A stretch of DNA of 64,000 nt from Ancylobacter mangrovi (GTDB lineage: Bacteria > Pseudomonadota > Alphaproteobacteria > Rhizobiales > Xanthobacteraceae), in assembly GCF_024752355.1 (NCBI RefSeq), contig NZ_JANTHZ010000001.1, forward strand, positions 558,001 through 622,000, read 5' to 3'. The translations under genes and the position numbers were made by a program. Below the pieces are notes generated by a model. The model was not told the origin of the DNA and ran no database searches. It worked only from the letters and a program-made list of their open reading frames with translations. Below are positions 62,786 to 64,000 of the stretch, piece by piece. Positions within the stretch are counted from its first letter, which is position 1. Every line of letters begins with the position of its first letter.

Positions 62786-63748
62786 GTGAGTGCCATGAGC
62801 TGCGTCTTCGAGGGTTACGAGCGGCGCCTCGAAGCGCTGAAGTCCAGCCCCGGCCCGTTCGCCGACGGGATCGCCTATGTCGGCGGCGAGCTGGTGCCGG
62901 TGGCCGAGGCCCGCATCCCGCTGATGGACCAGGGCTTCCTGCACTCCGACCTGACCTATGACGTGCCGGCGATCTGGGACGGGCGCTTCTTCCGCCTCGA
63001 CGACCATCTCGACCGGCTGGAGAGGGGCTGCGCCCGGCTGAAGCTGCGCTGCCCGCTCGACCGGGCGACGCTCACTGCGACGCTGGTGGAGATGGCGGCG
63101 CGGAGCGGCATACGCGACGCCTATGTCTGCATCATCGTGACGCGCGGCCTGAAATATGTCCGCGGCAACCGGGCCGAAGACCTCGTCAACAGCCTCTACA
63201 TGTATCTGGTGCCCTATGTCTGGGTGGTGCCGCCGGAGATGCAGAAGACCGGCGCGAGCGCGGTGGTCACCCGCACGGTGCGGCGCGTGCCGCCCGGCGC
63301 CATCGACCCGACGGTGAAGAACCTGCAATGGGGCGACTTCATCCGCGGCCTGTTCGAGGCGCGCGAGCGCGACGCGGTCTACCCGATCCTGCCGGACGGC
63401 GACGGCAACATCACCGAGGGCGCCGGCTACAACATCGTGCTGGTCAAGGACGGCGTGCTGCACACGCCCGATCGCGGCGTGCTCGAAGGGGTGACGCGCC
63501 GGACGGTGATGGAGATCGCCGCCGCCAGTGGGATCGAGGTCCGGCTTGCGCCGGTGCCGGTCGAGCTCGCCTATTCCTGCGACGAGATGTTCTTCTGCAC
63601 CACGGCGGGAGGCGTCATGCCGGTCACCCGGCTCGACGGCGCGCGGGTCGGCGGCGGGCAGGTCGGGCCGATCACGCGCGCCATCTGGGAGGCGTACTGG
63701 GACCTGCACCAGAACCCGCAGCTGAGCTTCGCCATCGATTACGGGTGA
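62786..63748 (+). CDS. Fold-type IV aminotransferase resembling (R)-amine transaminases
   Basis: 320 residues, BCAT/D-amino-acid transaminase fold. The PLP Lys is in [79 protein letters not shown] and [11 protein letters not shown] resemble the Arthrobacter-type (R)-selective amine transaminases as I remember them. GTG 62786 is chosen (GAGGAG 7 bases upstream); ATG 62795 and the coupled GTG 62735 are alternatives. It may deaminate the imported amine or a product of the monooxygenase. Confidence 0.85.
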   Translation: MSAMSCVFEGYERRLEALKSSPGPFADGIAYVGGELVPVAEARIPLMDQGFLHSDLTYDVPAIWDGRFFRLDDHLDRLERGCARLKLRCPLDRATLTATLVEMAARSGIRDAYVCIIVTRGLKYVRGNRAEDLVNSLYMYLVPYVWVVPPEMQKTGASAVVTRTVRRVPPGAIDPTVKNLQWGDFIRGLFEARERDAVYPILPDGDGNITEGAGYNIVLVKDGVLHTPDRGVLEGVTRRTVMEIAAASGIEVRLAPVPVELAYSCDEMFFCTTAGGVMPVTRLDGARVGGGQVGPITRAIWEAYWDLHQNPQLSFAIDYG

Positions 63749-63789
63749 ACGCGGGCGCTCATCGAAGCAACCAGGCGCCACAGGCCGGG

Positions 63790-64000
63790 TCAGTCGCCCT
63801 CCGCCGGCCGTTCCGCCGCCCGCGCCTGCAGCGCGTCAAGATGGGGCCTTGCGGTGGCGGCGGTGATCTCCTCGATCAGGCGATAGCGCGCGACCAGCTC
63901 CTCGCCGAAGGGAGTGAGCTTCGCCCCTCCCCCATGCCGGCCGCCGGTCTGCGAGACGACCACCGGCTGGCCGAAGATCCGCCCGAGCTCGTCGACGAGG
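63790..64000 (-). CDS. ModE-type winged-helix DNA-binding protein (5' partial)
   Basis: Only the C-terminal 69 residues lie in the window; the gene continues beyond base 64000. The visible part, LVDELGRIFGQPVVVSQTGG then GGGAKLTPFGEELVARYRLIE, is the second half of a LysR/ModE-like winged helix. The protein ends 20-odd residues later without a molybdate-binding (MopI) domain, so it is a stand-alone ModE N-terminal-type regulator. Its target is unknown. Confidence 0.85.
   Translation of the reverse strand, partial: LVDELGRIFGQPVVVSQTGGRHGGGAKLTPFGEELVARYRLIEEITAATARPHLDALQARAAERPAEGD

Overview
The window is about 69-70% G+C by eye, gene-dense, and has the gene content of an alphaproteobacterium of the Hyphomicrobiales (a Xanthobacteraceae-type genome such as Ancylobacter/Starkeya would fit; this is inference). 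Supporting signs are the rhizobial-type ribitol/xylitol operon, NodS-like methyltransferase, PhyR/sigma-EcfG-type promoter motifs (GGAAC-N16/17-CGTT), many ATGA/GTGA stop-start overlaps and a TTG-started rpsU. I see no tRNA, rRNA, insertion sequence, prophage or CRISPR array.

Layout. 1-3.3 kb: bacterial NHEJ pair, ligD (5' truncated by the window) convergent with ku. 3.4-7 kb: acyl-CoA-dehydrogenase-like protein, PIG-L deacetylase and NodS-like methyltransferase in one operon, converging on a family 2 glycosyltransferase. 7-11.2 kb: HAD phosphatase, flavodoxin-like reductase, CBS protein, DUF2231 membrane protein and sorbosone-dehydrogenase-like protein. 11.3-23.4 kb (minus strand): one operon for alternative complex III (actA-F), a small unknown membrane protein, a SCO copper chaperone and an A2/caa3-type cytochrome oxidase (subunits II, I, III, IV). 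Quinol would feed ACIII, then the c domain of subunit II, then O2.

23.6-41.9 kb: a stress/accessory region of mostly single genes: Na+/H+ antiporter, DUF4396, ZIP transporter, AI-2E-type permease, periplasmic Cu/Zn SOD, topoisomerase IB, cysteine hydrolase, small unknown proteins, Crp-type regulator, a ROK protein that looks circularly permuted, an iron-permease-like protein, UdgX plus DUF72, SDR, DUF2188, a PLP enzyme and a membrane transporter. Many of these genes are preceded by a perfect sigma-EcfG-type promoter: ten perfect sites in the window, all in short intergenic gaps and pointing at the next gene. This region looks like a general-stress-response island.

42-53.5 kb: polyol operon: ABC transporter (binding protein, two permeases, ATPase), SIS isomerase, TIM-barrel isomerase/epimerase, SorC-type regulator, xylitol-type dehydrogenase, ribitol dehydrogenase and D-ribulokinase, with a divergent inositol-monophosphatase-family gene. 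Ribitol and a pentitol such as xylitol or D-arabitol would enter as ribulose/xylulose and be phosphorylated. 53.7 kb: ribosomal protein S21.

54.2-63.7 kb: a catabolic cluster: class III aminotransferase divergent from a TetR regulator, then an NtaA/SnaA/DszA-type flavin monooxygenase, a polyamine-type ABC transporter, a flavin reductase and a fold-type-IV aminotransferase resembling (R)-amine transaminases. It probably imports and oxidises or deaminates an unidentified amine. The window ends inside a ModE-type winged-helix gene on the minus strand.
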